A stretch of 64,000 nt of DNA from Streptomyces glaucescens (GTDB taxonomy: Bacteria; Actinomycetota; Actinomycetes; Streptomycetales; Streptomycetaceae), in contig NZ_CP009438.1 of NCBI RefSeq assembly GCF_000761215.1, positions 3,589,001-3,653,000 on the forward strand, read 5' to 3'. Under the pieces are notes generated by a model, which saw only the letters and a list, made by a program, of their open reading frames with translations, made no database searches and was not told the origin of the DNA. Shown here in pieces: positions 33,337 to 41,350 of the stretch. The translations under genes and the position numbers were made by a program. Each line of letters begins with the position of its first letter. Positions within the stretch are counted from its first letter, which is position 1.

Positions 33337-33469
33337 GCTCTTTCTCCTCCGGGGCAGTTACGGCGGGGCGTGCGAGTGAGAGGCGTGCGCGTGAGGTGCC
33401 GCGGGGCGGCGCGGCGCACGGAATGCCCTGGGCAGGGCGGGGGGTGAAGGCGGGAGGCGGTGCTGCCGC

Positions 33470-33550
33470 TCAGACGGTGCGACAGAGCATGGCGGCAACG
33501 CGGCACAGGTCCACTGCCCGCCGCTTGGTGAGATCCGCCTGTCGCTTCAT
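33470..33550 (-). CDS. 26-aa putative leader peptide with Cys codons (attenuator)
   Basis: On the reverse strand the ATG at 33550 opens a 26-aa peptide. It begins MKRQADLTKRRAVDLCRVAA and ends MLCRTV, with Cys codons at residues 16 and 23. The RR-x-VDL-x-R-x(5-6)-C pattern is that of the short leader peptides upstream of sulfur-assimilation genes in Streptomyces and related actinomycetes. The stop lies 133 nt before the sulfurtransferase start, room enough for alternative hairpins. Ribosome stalling at Cys codons would couple expression to Cys-tRNA charging. This is the leader model known from related genes and is inferred here. Confidence 0.72.
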   Translation of the reverse strand: MKRQADLTKRRAVDLCRVAAMLCRTV

Positions 33551-33636
33551 GGCGTCGATCGTAGGGACGGACGGGCGGGCGTGTCACCGGCGTGTCGCAT
33601 CGTGAGACGGGAGCGTCCGCATTCCGGGAACACAGC

Positions 33637-33678
33637 AGGGCCCGGGCCGCCGTCGCACGGCTCCCGGGCCCTCTTTTT
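33637..33678 (+). terminator. Intrinsic terminator with U tract, forward-strand oriented
   Basis: AGGGCCCGGG at 33637-33646 pairs perfectly with CCCGGGCCCT at 33663-33672 and is followed by CTTTTT on the forward strand. No forward-strand gene ends here: the leader peptide lies on the reverse strand to the left, and the LmeA-like gene, also reverse, ends to the right. It may act on an unseen forward transcript, or in reverse after the LmeA-like gene. Confidence 0.7.
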
Positions 33679-33757
33679 CCCTGCTGTCTCCGCGCGTCGG
33701 ACCGGACGTCTCGCCAGTCGGACACACCGTGTCCACCGGACGCCGTCCGCCGCGTTC

Positions 33758-34489
33758 CTACCCGGCCAGCCGGACGTCCGAACCCTTCACCGAGATCTCC
33801 ACGCCGTCCGCCGCCGCCTCGACCTTGTCCAGCCGGACGCCGCCCGGCAGGTCGTCGATGGCCTGCTGGAAGTCCGTGATCTGCCGCACCGACTCCTCCG
33901 CCAGGTCGAGCCCCGCCAGCTGCGGCAGCGAGTCGGTGCGCACCTCGACCTTCTCGCCCTCGACCCTGACCGTGCTCAGCACGGACAGGCGCTGGGTGCC
34001 GAGGACCGGGACGTCCGCCTCGACGCCGACCTTGATCTTTCCGTTGCCGCCGTCGCCGAGGCTCACCACGCGGGCGGTGATTCCGGGCGCCACCTCGGTC
34101 GGCTCGGACTTGGCGGCCTTCAGCAGCTCGTCGTAGGAGATGGTCGCCGTGCCGGTGGCGGAGGCGGCCGTCGCGGAGCTGTAGTCCCCGGAGAACCGGA
34201 CACCCCGCATCCGCGCCCGCAGGTCGTCGATGCGGATCTTCTCCCCGTCGCCCGCCGCGGCCTCGTAGTCGTGGATCCCGACCTCGACCTCGTCCAGTTC
34301 GCCGCCCGCGAGCTGGGTCAGGAACGGGAAGCCGTTGATCGACACGTCCGGGGTGGCGGACAGGTTCTCGCTCGCCTTCAGCCGGTCGGCGACCTCGCCC
34401 TCGGCGAAGTGCACGGCGATGCGGTCCACGGCCACGAAGAGTCCGCCGAGAATCACGACGACGATCAGGAGTATTCGCAGCGCACGCAT
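33758..34489 (-). CDS. DUF2993 (LmeA-like) exported lipid-binding protein
   Basis: A 243-aa protein with an N-terminal membrane anchor or uncleaved signal (MRALRILLIVVVILGGLFVA, residues 1-20). A tubular lipid-binding type beta fold follows: HFAEGEVADRLKASENLSAT, VSINGFPFLTQLAGGELDEV and RMRGVRFSGD. This is the pattern of DUF2993 proteins such as mycobacterial LmeA, which bind phosphoinositides in the periplasm and act in lipomannan elongation. In Streptomyces the lipid is unknown. The gene is monocistronic by its spacing, and a terminator-like hairpin lies beyond its 3' end. Confidence 0.82.
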   Translation of the reverse strand: MRALRILLIVVVILGGLFVAVDRIAVHFAEGEVADRLKASENLSATPDVSINGFPFLTQLAGGELDEVEVGIHDYEAAAGDGEKIRIDDLRARMRGVRFSGDYSSATAASATGTATISYDELLKAAKSEPTEVAPGITARVVSLGDGGNGKIKVGVEADVPVLGTQRLSVLSTVRVEGEKVEVRTDSLPQLAGLDLAEESVRQITDFQQAIDDLPGGVRLDKVEAAADGVEISVKGSDVRLAG

Positions 34490-34594
34490 CTTTCCCCACT
34501 TCGGCCTTCGGCAACGACCGCCAACGTAACCCCGCCGGGTGGTCCGGCCGCGGGTTTGTGGATCGTTTGTGACAGGCGCCGCGCGCCCGTCCGC

Positions 34595-35770
34595 TCAGCC
34601 CAGCGCCCTGCCCAGCACCCACGCCACCGGCGCCGCGGCGCTCAGCGGCAGCGCGACGCCCGCGGTGAAGTGGACGAAGCGGGAGGGGTAGTCGTAGCTC
34701 GCGACCCGGTGGCCGATCAGGGCGCACACCGCGGCCGCCGCGCCGAGCAGCGCGCCCTCGCGCCCCACCCCGGTCATGCCGCCCACCGCGATGCCCGCGC
34801 CCGCGGCGGCGAGCAGCGCGACGACCACGGACACCGGGGCCGGCAGCGGCAGCGCGCGGGCGAGGACGGCGACCGCGACCGCCGCCGCGGCGATGGTCAC
34901 CGCGTCGGGCTCGGCCGCCAGATAGCCGGCCGCCACGACCGCCAGGGCCGCCGAGACGACCGTGGCCATCAGGCCGTACAGCCGTTCGTCCGGGTCGGCG
35001 TGCGAACGGAGCTGGAGGACCAGCGACAGCAGCACCCAGACGCCGAGCGCCCCGAGGATCGCCGCCGGGCCGTTGTCGCGGCCCGCCACCAGCAGCGCCG
35101 CGTCCGCGGTGAGCGCCCCCAGGAAGGCCAGCGCGATGCCCTGCCGGGCCGGCCACATGCCGTTCAGCCGGAACCAGCCGGCGGCGGTGACCGCCTGGAG
35201 GACGACCAGCGGCACCAGCAGCGCGTACGAGCCGGCCGCCGCCGCGCCGGAGAGCAGCAGACCGAGCAGCGCGGTGAGCGCGGCGGGCTGCGGGCCCGGC
35301 TCGATGATCGGGGAGCGGCCCTCGGCGCGGGCCCGCTGGGCCGCGGTGAGCACCGGCTGCGGCTCAGGGGCGGGCTCCGGCGCCGCGACGGACGCCGGGG
35401 GCTCGTGGGCCTGCTGCGGGGCGTAGGGCGGGGACTGCGGCGCGTGTTCCGCCGTCGCCTGCTGAAGCCGGGGGTCCCAGGTCCGCCCCTCCCCCTGCTG
35501 GGGGTACGGGGCGGCGGCGTACGGGTCCTGGTACGCGGTCTGGTGCCCGTACGGGTCGGGCTGCTGGTACTGCTGGTACTGCCCAGGCTGGGGCTGCCGG
35601 TACTCGCCGGGCTGCTGGGGCTGCGGGTAGCCCTGGGGCTCCTGATACTGCTGGTACTGCTCGTACTGCTGGTACTCCTGGTAGTGCCGGGGGCCCTGTC
35701 CCTCGTACCCCTGGTACGGCTCTCCCGCGTACCCGTCGTACGGCTGCTGGTCGTTCATCGGTCTGGTCAC
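34595..35770 (-). CDS. Multi-span membrane protein with Tyr/Gln/Pro-rich N-terminus
   Basis: A 391-aa protein. Residues 1-115 are low complexity, made of Tyr-Gln-Gln, Pro-Gln and Gly-Tyr repeats (for example EYQQYEQYQQYQEPQGYPQ), likely disordered and able to phase-separate or bind partners. A Pro/Ala linker leads to about eight transmembrane helices (about 165-390), starting LTALLGLLLSGAAAAGSYALL. No transporter motif is seen. The ORF begins with a GTG at 35770 overlapping the MoaD stop (GTGA). An ATG at 35758 has AGGAGG better spaced and may be the true start. Function unknown; cotranscribed with the MoaD gene. Confidence 0.7.
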   Translation of the reverse strand: MTRPMNDQQPYDGYAGEPYQGYEGQGPRHYQEYQQYEQYQQYQEPQGYPQPQQPGEYRQPQPGQYQQYQQPDPYGHQTAYQDPYAAAPYPQQGEGRTWDPRLQQATAEHAPQSPPYAPQQAHEPPASVAAPEPAPEPQPVLTAAQRARAEGRSPIIEPGPQPAALTALLGLLLSGAAAAGSYALLVPLVVLQAVTAAGWFRLNGMWPARQGIALAFLGALTADAALLVAGRDNGPAAILGALGVWVLLSLVLQLRSHADPDERLYGLMATVVSAALAVVAAGYLAAEPDAVTIAAAAVAVAVLARALPLPAPVSVVVALLAAAGAGIAVGGMTGVGREGALLGAAAAVCALIGHRVASYDYPSRFVHFTAGVALPLSAAAPVAWVLGRALG

Positions 35771-36021
35771 CCTCCTGCGAACGGCGGGAGCACCTCGACC
35801 GTGCCGCCGTCGGCCAGCCTTACCGTGTCATGCCCGCGGGTCCCGACGGGGTCCCCGTCGACGAGGAACGAGCAGCGGCGCAGCACGCGCGCGAGTTCGC
35901 CGGGGTGCCGCTCCCGCACCGCGGCGAGGGCGTCGGCGAGCGTGGCCGCCTCGTACCGCTCGTCGGCGACCCCGGCCGCGGCCTTCGCGGCGGCCCAGTA
36001 GCGCACCGTGACCTTTGCCAT
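35767..36021 (-). CDS. MoaD/ThiS-family sulfur carrier
   Basis: An 84-aa ubiquitin-fold protein starting AKVTVRYWAAAKAAAGVADE and ending VEVLPPFAGG. The C-terminal Gly-Gly is the adenylation and thiocarboxylation site. The AAAKAAAG stretch and the length match MoaD, the small subunit of molybdopterin synthase. Alternatively it is a sulfur carrier for another pathway. No MoaE or MoeB is adjacent. The start at 36021 (ATG) lies at the beginning of the conserved strand; one four codons earlier is possible. Its stop overlaps the start of the following membrane-protein gene. Confidence 0.82.
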   Translation of the reverse strand: MAKVTVRYWAAAKAAAGVADERYEAATLADALAAVRERHPGELARVLRRCSFLVDGDPVGTRGHDTVRLADGGTVEVLPPFAGG

Positions 36022-36072
36022 CTCGTCCCTCACGTCAGTCCACTCGTGACACGGCCAGGCTAGGCCCTGCCG

Positions 36073-36942
36073 TCAAATCCCCGCCGCGCCGGCGGCCCAG
36101 TCCCCGATCCGGGCGAGCAGGGCCTCGCCGGCCGCGTGTTCGGCGTGGCCCATGCCGGGTTCGATCCAGAGTTCGCCGTGCTCGCCGGCCGCCGCGGCCA
36201 GCGCGTACGGGTGGTCCAGCGGGAAGTAGCCGTCGCGGTCGCCGTGCACGACGAGCAGCGGGGTGGGGGCGATCCGCGGCACCGCCTCCACCGGGGAGAG
36301 CGGGACCGGGTCCCAGTCGCGGTGGTGGATGCGGGTGCGGAAGCCGTAGCGGCCGACCAGGCGGCCCGCGGGGCGGGTCACCAGCCAGTGCAGCCGGCGC
36401 ATGGGGGCGGTGCCCCGGTAGTACCAGCGGGCCGGCGCGCTGACCGAGACCACCGCGGCCGGCTCCTGCTCCCGGTGCAGCGCCGCGTGCCGCAGCACCA
36501 CGGAGCCGCCCATGGAGAACCCGACGGTCACCACGCGCGCGTGCCCGAAGCCGCGCGCCCAGTCCACCGCGGCGGCGAGGTCCAGCACCTCGCGGTCGCC
36601 GACGGTGGACCGGCCGCCGGAGGCGCCGTGGCCGCGGAAGGAGAAGGTGACGACGGCGCCGTGGCGCGCGAGGGCGCGCGCGATCCGGCGCACGTGCGGG
36701 CGGCCGACGTCGCCGGTGAAGCCGTGCGCCACCACGAACACGAGGTGACCGGCGGCGGGCCGGGAGGTGCCGGGGGCGCCGACGGCCGCCGGTTCGTACA
36801 CGGCTTCGATCGGCACACCGTCGGCCGTGTGCAGGAACGTCCGCTTTCGGGCCGGTCCGCTCGCCCGGCTCGTCTCGGAGTGTGGACGAACGGTCGATGG
36901 TGGGGTGGATCGGGCCACATGACCTGCCGGACCTGAGCTCAT
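36073..36942 (-). CDS. Alpha/beta hydrolase
   Basis: A 289-aa serine hydrolase. The nucleophile elbow is [20 protein letters not shown], the oxyanion HG motif [13 protein letters not shown], and the acid and His fall in [20 protein letters not shown] and [16 protein letters not shown]. The 60 N-terminal residues are Ser/Pro-rich and unstructured, with no signal peptide. The [17 protein letters not shown] lid region suggests a lipophilic ester or thioester substrate, but none can be named. The start at 36942 is chosen over a longer Arg-rich extension. It is divergent from glnR across a 313-bp region. Confidence 0.82.
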   Translation of the reverse strand: MSSGPAGHVARSTPPSTVRPHSETSRASGPARKRTFLHTADGVPIEAVYEPAAVGAPGTSRPAAGHLVFVVAHGFTGDVGRPHVRRIARALARHGAVVTFSFRGHGASGGRSTVGDREVLDLAAAVDWARGFGHARVVTVGFSMGGSVVLRHAALHREQEPAAVVSVSAPARWYYRGTAPMRRLHWLVTRPAGRLVGRYGFRTRIHHRDWDPVPLSPVEAVPRIAPTPLLVVHGDRDGYFPLDHPYALAAAAGEHGELWIEPGMGHAEHAAGEALLARIGDWAAGAAGI

Positions 36943-37255
36943 GTGGGCTATTCTGCTGGGCAGAGGACTCGGGCAACGCAGCCCCCGGGTCCTTTTGTGC
37001 TTTCGGAAGCGTTGTATACGAAGCGGGAGACCGCGGGTGTACGGGCCGTTCGATCGCATGAGTGGCAACACAGCGGCCCCGGCCGCCGCGGTTTCCCAGG
37101 GCGCGGGAGCCGCACCGTACGAAGCAGGGCCGCAAACTCCCCCACGGCGAAAGCGTGGGCGGTACCCCCATCGCAGGGACCGAGGAGGAACCAGACGTTA
37201 TGGGCGAGCGAACCGTGCACGAACGTATGACGACGACCCGGGCAGGTGGGGCGCG
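36943..37255. other. 313-bp divergent promoter region between hydrolase and glnR
   Basis: No gene is supported here. A TTGTATACG element at about 37012-37020 resembles an extended -10 for glnR, which would give a leader of more than 200 nt. No GlnR-type GTNAC/GAAAC repeats or other sharp palindrome stand out. Confidence 0.45.
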
Positions 37256-38038
37256 ATGAGCTCTCTGCTGCTCCTCACCAACGCCCTCCAGCCGTCGACG
37301 GAGGTGCTGCCCGCTCTCGGCCTGCTGCTGCACAACGTGCGGGTGGCCCCGGCGGAGGGGCCGGCCCTCGTCGACACCCCGGGTGCCGACGTCATCCTGA
37401 TCGACGGCCGCCGCGACCTCCCGCAGGTCCGCAGCCTGTGCCAGCTGCTGCGCTCGACCGGGCCCGGCTGTCCGCTGGTCCTCGTCGTGACCGAGGGCGG
37501 CCTCGCCGCCGTCACCGCCGACTGGGGCATCGACGACGTCCTCCTCGACACGGCCGGACCGGCCGAGGTGGAGGCGCGGCTGCGGCTCGCCATGGGCCGC
37601 CAGCAGATCGTGGCCGACGACTCGCCGATGGAGATCCGCAACGGCGACCTGTCGGTGGACGAGGCGACGTACTCCGCCAAGCTCAAGGGCCGGGTCCTCG
37701 ACCTGACCTTCAAGGAGTTCGAGCTGCTGAAGTACCTCGCCCAGCACCCGGGCCGGGTCTTCACCCGCGCCCAGCTGCTCCAGGAGGTCTGGGGCTACGA
37801 CTACTTCGGCGGCACCCGGACGGTCGACGTGCACGTACGGCGGCTGCGGGCCAAGCTCGGCCCGGAGCACGAGTCGCTGATCGGCACCGTCCGCAACGTC
37901 GGCTACCGGTTCGTCACCCCCGAGAAGGTGGAGCGCGCCGCGGAAGAGGCCAAGGCGAAGGCCGAGCGCGCGAGAGACAACACGAACAAGACGGACAAGG
38001 CGGACAGCCTGTCCGCTTCCGTCGCCACCGACGCCTGA
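37256..38038 (+). CDS. glnR: Nitrogen regulator GlnR (orphan OmpR-type)
   Basis: A 260-aa atypical response regulator. The receiver (residues 1-115) begins [20 protein letters not shown] and keeps Asp50 in VILIDGRRD, but the normal acidic pocket is missing, as known for GlnR, which works as a constitutive dimer without phosphorylation. The winged-helix domain (about 130-225) reads [20 protein letters not shown] and [20 protein letters not shown]. The C-terminal 35 residues are a charged Lys/Glu/Ala tail. GlnR activates ammonium assimilation (glnA, glnII, amtB) and represses gdhA in nitrogen limitation. No kinase gene is adjacent, in keeping with its orphan state. Near-identity of the sequence to remembered S. 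coelicolor GlnR supports the name. Confidence 0.95.
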   Translation: MSSLLLLTNALQPSTEVLPALGLLLHNVRVAPAEGPALVDTPGADVILIDGRRDLPQVRSLCQLLRSTGPGCPLVLVVTEGGLAAVTADWGIDDVLLDTAGPAEVEARLRLAMGRQQIVADDSPMEIRNGDLSVDEATYSAKLKGRVLDLTFKEFELLKYLAQHPGRVFTRAQLLQEVWGYDYFGGTRTVDVHVRRLRAKLGPEHESLIGTVRNVGYRFVTPEKVERAAEEAKAKAERARDNTNKTDKADSLSASVATDA

Positions 38039-38146
38039 TCCGCGGACCGGCCCGCATATCGGACACCGCGGGCCGTACCCCGCACGGGTGTGGCCAAGGC
38101 GCAAGACGCCCTGCCCAGAGCGGGTCTCTCCGCGTAGACTCCGCGC

Positions 38147-39169
38147 GTGGCCAAGGTGACTCGGGACGATGTGGCGCGGCTGGCGGGAACTTCCACCGCC
38201 GTCGTCAGCTACGTCATCAACAACGGACCCCGGCCGGTCGCCCCGGCCACGCGCGAGCGCGTCCTCGCCGCGATCAAGGAACTGGGGTACCGGCCCGACC
38301 GGGTCGCCCAGGCCATGGCCTCCCGCCGCACCGACCTCATAGGCCTGATCATCCCCGACGCCCGCCAGCCCTTCTTCGGGGAGATGGCGCACGCCGTCGA
38401 ACAGGCCGCCTCCGAGCGCGGCAAGATGGTCCTCGTCGGCAACACCGACTACGTCGGCGAGCGCGAGGTCCACTACCTGCGGGCCTTCCTCGGCATGCGG
38501 GTCTCCGGCCTGATCCTCGTCTCGCACGCGCTGAACGACCTCGCCGCCGCCGAGATCGAGGCCTGGGACGCGCGGATCGTGCTGCTGCACGAGCGCCCCG
38601 AGTCCATCGACGACGTCGCCGTCGTCACCGACGACCTGGGCGGCGCCCAGCTCGCCGTACGCCACCTCCTGGAGCACGGCTACGAGTACGTCGCCTGCAT
38701 GGGCGGCACCGCCGAGACCCCCGCCGTCGGCGACCCCGTCTCCGACCACGTCGAGGGCTGGCGCCGCGCCATGGACGAGGCCGGCATCCCCACCGAGGGC
38801 CGGCTCTTCGAGGCGCCGTACAACCGCTACGACGCCTACCGGGTGGGCCTGGAGGTGCTGTCCGGGCCGGACCGGCCCCCGGCGATCTTCTGCTCCACCG
38901 ACGACCAGGCCATCGGCCTGCTGCGCGCCGCCCGCGAGCTGCGCATCGACGTCCCCGGTGAACTGGCGGTGGCCGGCTTCGACGACATCAAGGAAGCGGC
39001 CCTCGCCGACCCGCCCCTGACCACGGTCGCCTCGGACCGCTCGGCGATGGCGCGGGCCGCGGTGGACCTCGTCCTGGACGACGGGGTGCGGGTGACCGGC
39101 TCCCGGCGGGAGCGGCTGAAGGTGTTCCCGTCCCGGCTGGTGACACGGCGGTCCTGCGGCTGCGAGTGA
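38147..39169 (+). CDS. LacI-family transcriptional regulator
   Basis: A 340-aa repressor. The helix-turn-helix is [20 protein letters not shown] and the hinge region [41 protein letters not shown] periplasmic-binding-protein-like effector domain follows ([60 protein letters not shown]). The effector is probably a sugar, but no transport or catabolic genes lie beside it. GTG start. It lies 108 bp after glnR in the same direction and may be an independent unit. Confidence 0.88.
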   Translation: MAKVTRDDVARLAGTSTAVVSYVINNGPRPVAPATRERVLAAIKELGYRPDRVAQAMASRRTDLIGLIIPDARQPFFGEMAHAVEQAASERGKMVLVGNTDYVGEREVHYLRAFLGMRVSGLILVSHALNDLAAAEIEAWDARIVLLHERPESIDDVAVVTDDLGGAQLAVRHLLEHGYEYVACMGGTAETPAVGDPVSDHVEGWRRAMDEAGIPTEGRLFEAPYNRYDAYRVGLEVLSGPDRPPAIFCSTDDQAIGLLRAARELRIDVPGELAVAGFDDIKEAALADPPLTTVASDRSAMARAAVDLVLDDGVRVTGSRRERLKVFPSRLVTRRSCGCE

Positions 39170-39226
39170 CCCCTCACGGGATCCTCGCGGCGTCCCTCTC
39201 GCGGCGCCCCCCTTCCCCGGCGCGGG

Positions 39227-39442
39227 TCACCACCGGGTGACGAGCGGCGTGCCCGGTCGGTGCCGCCGCCAGGCTTCGTCGAGGCGGCCCAGCCGGGCGG
39301 GGGCGGCGATACCGCGCACGGTGGCGATCCGCCCGTCGGCGAGGTCGAACGTGACGGTGCCGACGACCCGGTCCCCGAGCACGGCGACGAGGGCCGGAGC
39401 GCCGTTGACGCGCGCGTGGTGGAAGGCGGGCGGCTCCGGCCC
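39227..39442 (-). pseudogene. Remnant of an ECF41/SigJ-type sigma factor (C-terminal SnoaL-like end)
   Basis: On the reverse strand a 71-codon open frame with no start reads FHHARVNGAPALVAVLGDRV, GTVTFDLADGRIATVRGIAA and ARLGRLDEAW, ending at a TGA. The VNG-x-PA... DGRI...I... sequence matches the C-terminal SnoaL-like domain of ECF41-type sigma factors. Upstream a TAA closes the frame at 39443-39445 and the htrA promoter begins, so the sigma-2 and sigma-4 regions are gone. The frame still has Streptomyces codon bias, so the loss may be recent. Confidence 0.72.
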
Positions 39443-39474
39443 TTATATCGGGCATACGAGGTTCTGCCGGGCTT

Positions 39475-39503
39475 CTCAGGCGGCACTCAGGTGGCTCTCA
39501 TGG
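39475..39503 (+). promoter_or_regulatory. Three 11-bp-spaced CTCA direct repeats upstream of htrA
   Basis: CTCAGG at 39475, CTCAGG at 39486 and CTCATGG at 39497 are spaced exactly 11 bp apart, one helical turn. Tandem half-sites of this kind are typical for OmpR-family response regulators. The cognate regulator is plausibly the one encoded just downstream of htrA. Confidence 0.65.
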
Positions 39504-39524
39504 TCGGGCGCGAAGCTCATGGAC

Positions 39525-40490
39525 ATGACCGAGAGCAACGTGAACCCCGAGTGGCCGCCCCCGCCGGCGTACCCGCCGCAGCAGCCCACCGCGCTCCTCA
39601 GGGAGCCCGTGTCCCGGCGGCGCACCAGGAAGAGCGGGCCCGTGGCCCTGCTCACCGCCGTCGCGATCACGGCCGCCGCGGTCGGCGGCGGCACGGCGTA
39701 CGGCATCCAGGAGCTGACCGGCGGCACCTCCTCCGTCGCGGCCGGCGCCACCGGCGCCGACGCGGTCCCGGTCAGCCAGAAGGGCACGGTCGCCGGCGTC
39801 GCCAAGGCGGTCAGCCCGAGCATCGTCGAGATCAGCGCCACCTCCGGCGCCGGGTCGTCCACCGGCTCCGGCGTGATCATCACCGGCGACGGCGAGATCG
39901 TCACCAACAACCACGTCGTCTCCGGCGCCTCGCGGATCACCGTGCGGACCAGCGACGGCGAGGAGTACACCGCCCGGATCGTCGGCACCGACAGCGGCAA
40001 GGACCTCGCCCTCATCCAGGTGGAGAACGCCTCCGGGCTGAAGGCCGCCACCCTCGGCGACTCCTCCCGGGTGCGGGTCGGCGACCAGGTCGTCGCCATC
40101 GGCTCCCCCGAGGGCCTGACCGGCACGGTGACCAGCGGCATCGTCTCCGCCCTCGACCGTGACGTCACCGTCCCCACCGAGGAGGGGCAGCAACAGCAGC
40201 AGCCCGGCGGCGGCTGGCCGTTCGAGTTCGGCGGCCGCGAGTTCAACGGTGACACCGGATCGTCCACCACGACGTACAAGGCCATCCAGACCGACGCGTC
40301 CCTCAACCCCGGCAACTCCGGCGGCGCGCTGATCGACATGAACGGCGCCGTCATCGGCATTAACTCGGCGATGTACTCCGCGAGCGGTTCCTCCTCCTCC
40401 GACGCCGGCAGCGTCGGCCTCGGCTTCGCCATCCCGGTCGACACCGTCAAGGCCGACCTGGCGAAACTGCGGGCCGGAGCCACCGGCTGA
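39525..40490 (+). CDS. Membrane-anchored HtrA-like serine protease without PDZ
   Basis: A 321-aa S1C protease. A Pro-rich cytoplasmic head (1-36) is followed by a single TM (about 39-60) and an extracytoplasmic trypsin-like domain. The triad is His130 ([10 protein letters not shown]), Asp160 ([10 protein letters not shown]) and Ser265 ([10 protein letters not shown]). The protein ends right after the protease fold ([19 protein letters not shown]), so the C-terminal PDZ domain usual in DegP/HtrA is missing. It probably degrades or refolds secreted proteins. A two-component system follows directly, an arrangement like CssRS-htrA of Bacillus secretion stress. Gln run at about 222-226. Two starts six nt apart are possible (39519, 39525). 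Confidence 0.88.
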   Translation: MTESNVNPEWPPPPAYPPQQPTALLREPVSRRRTRKSGPVALLTAVAITAAAVGGGTAYGIQELTGGTSSVAAGATGADAVPVSQKGTVAGVAKAVSPSIVEISATSGAGSSTGSGVIITGDGEIVTNNHVVSGASRITVRTSDGEEYTARIVGTDSGKDLALIQVENASGLKAATLGDSSRVRVGDQVVAIGSPEGLTGTVTSGIVSALDRDVTVPTEEGQQQQQPGGGWPFEFGGREFNGDTGSSTTTYKAIQTDASLNPGNSGGALIDMNGAVIGINSAMYSASGSSSSDAGSVGLGFAIPVDTVKADLAKLRAGATG

Positions 40491-40552
40491 GCGGACATGC
40501 GAGGCTGAGAACGACAGCCCCCGCCCGCCGCACCCCACCCGAGGAACGAGCC

Positions 40553-41290
40553 ATGAGCCCCGCCGAAGGCGACCGTGCCCCCCAGCGCATCCTGATCGTC
40601 GACGACGAGCCCGCGGTACGCGAAGCGCTCCAGCGCAGCCTGGCCTTCGAGGGATACGACACCGAGGTCGCCGTCGACGGCGCGGACGCCCTGGACAAGG
40701 CGACCGCGTACCGGCCCGACCTCGTCGTCCTCGACATCCAGATGCCGCGCATGGACGGGCTGACCGCGGCGCGGCGGATCCGGGGCGCCGGGGACACCAC
40801 GCCGATCCTCATGCTCACCGCCCGCGACACGGTCGGCGACCGGGTGACGGGGCTGGACGCCGGGGCGGACGACTATCTGGTCAAGCCGTTCGAACTCGAC
40901 GAGCTCTTCGCCCGTATCCGGGCCCTGCTGCGGCGCAGCTCCTACGCGGCGGCGGTCGCGGGCGCCACGGCCGGCGACGGCGACGTGCTGGCCTTCGCCG
41001 ACCTGCGCATGGACCTCGCGACCCGCGAGGTCACCCGCGGCGGACGGGCGGTGGAGCTGACCCGGACCGAGTTCACCCTGCTGGAGATGTTCATGGCGCA
41101 CCCGCGCCAGGTCCTCACCCGCGAGCAGATCCTCAAGGCGGTCTGGGGCTTCGACTTCGAACCGTCGTCGAACTCCCTGGACGTGTACGTCATGTACCTG
41201 CGCCGCAAGACGGAGGCCGGGGGCGAGCCGCGGCTCGTGCACACCGTGCGCGGCGTCGGGTACGTCCTGCGCCAGGGCGGCGGCGAGTGA
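40553..41290 (+). CDS. OmpR-family response regulator
   Basis: A 245-aa two-domain regulator. The receiver starts [20 protein letters not shown] with phospho-acceptor Asp61 in [14 protein letters not shown], conserved Thr/Lys positions in ILMLTARD and [10 protein letters not shown]. The winged helix (about 140-240) has [20 protein letters not shown] and [20 protein letters not shown]. It lies 62 bp after htrA in the same direction. Its likely targets are the 11-bp-spaced repeats before htrA. Its stop forms the first of four GTGA junctions leading to the kinase. Confidence 0.92.
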   Translation: MSPAEGDRAPQRILIVDDEPAVREALQRSLAFEGYDTEVAVDGADALDKATAYRPDLVVLDIQMPRMDGLTAARRIRGAGDTTPILMLTARDTVGDRVTGLDAGADDYLVKPFELDELFARIRALLRRSSYAAAVAGATAGDGDVLAFADLRMDLATREVTRGGRAVELTRTEFTLLEMFMAHPRQVLTREQILKAVWGFDFEPSSNSLDVYVMYLRRKTEAGGEPRLVHTVRGVGYVLRQGGGE

Positions 41291-41350
41291 ACGGGGCGGA
41301 CAGCGAGTGATCAGGACGGGCAGCGAGTGAACGAGGCAGGCACGCGGTGA
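41281..41350 (+). repeat. 20-bp tandem repeat creating three overlapping micro-ORFs
   Basis: Four imperfect 20-bp units start at 41281, 41301, 41321 and 41341, each ending its first 10 bp in GTGA. The GTG at 41287 overlaps the regulator stop and reads VNGADSE-stop; the GTG at 41307 reads VIRTGSE-stop; the GTG at 41327 reads VNEAGTR-stop. The last TGA overlaps the kinase GTG at 41347. Every junction is a 4-nt GTGA overlap. Frames were checked codon by codon. Confidence 0.9.

Noticed and set aside
36943..37255. GlnR autoregulatory site before glnR
   Set aside because: GTNAC/GAAAC half-sites with 6-bp spacing were not seen in the region.
39174..39455. Reverse 93-codon Arg/Pro-rich frame between lacI and htrA
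   Set aside because: It is the wrong frame over the sigma-factor remnant; the neighbouring frame has the recognisable SnoaL-like sequence.
41281..41350. CRISPR-like short repeats at 41281 and 52521
   Set aside because: Units are contiguous with a 20-bp period and no spacers; no cas genes are present. They are tandem duplications at gene ends.
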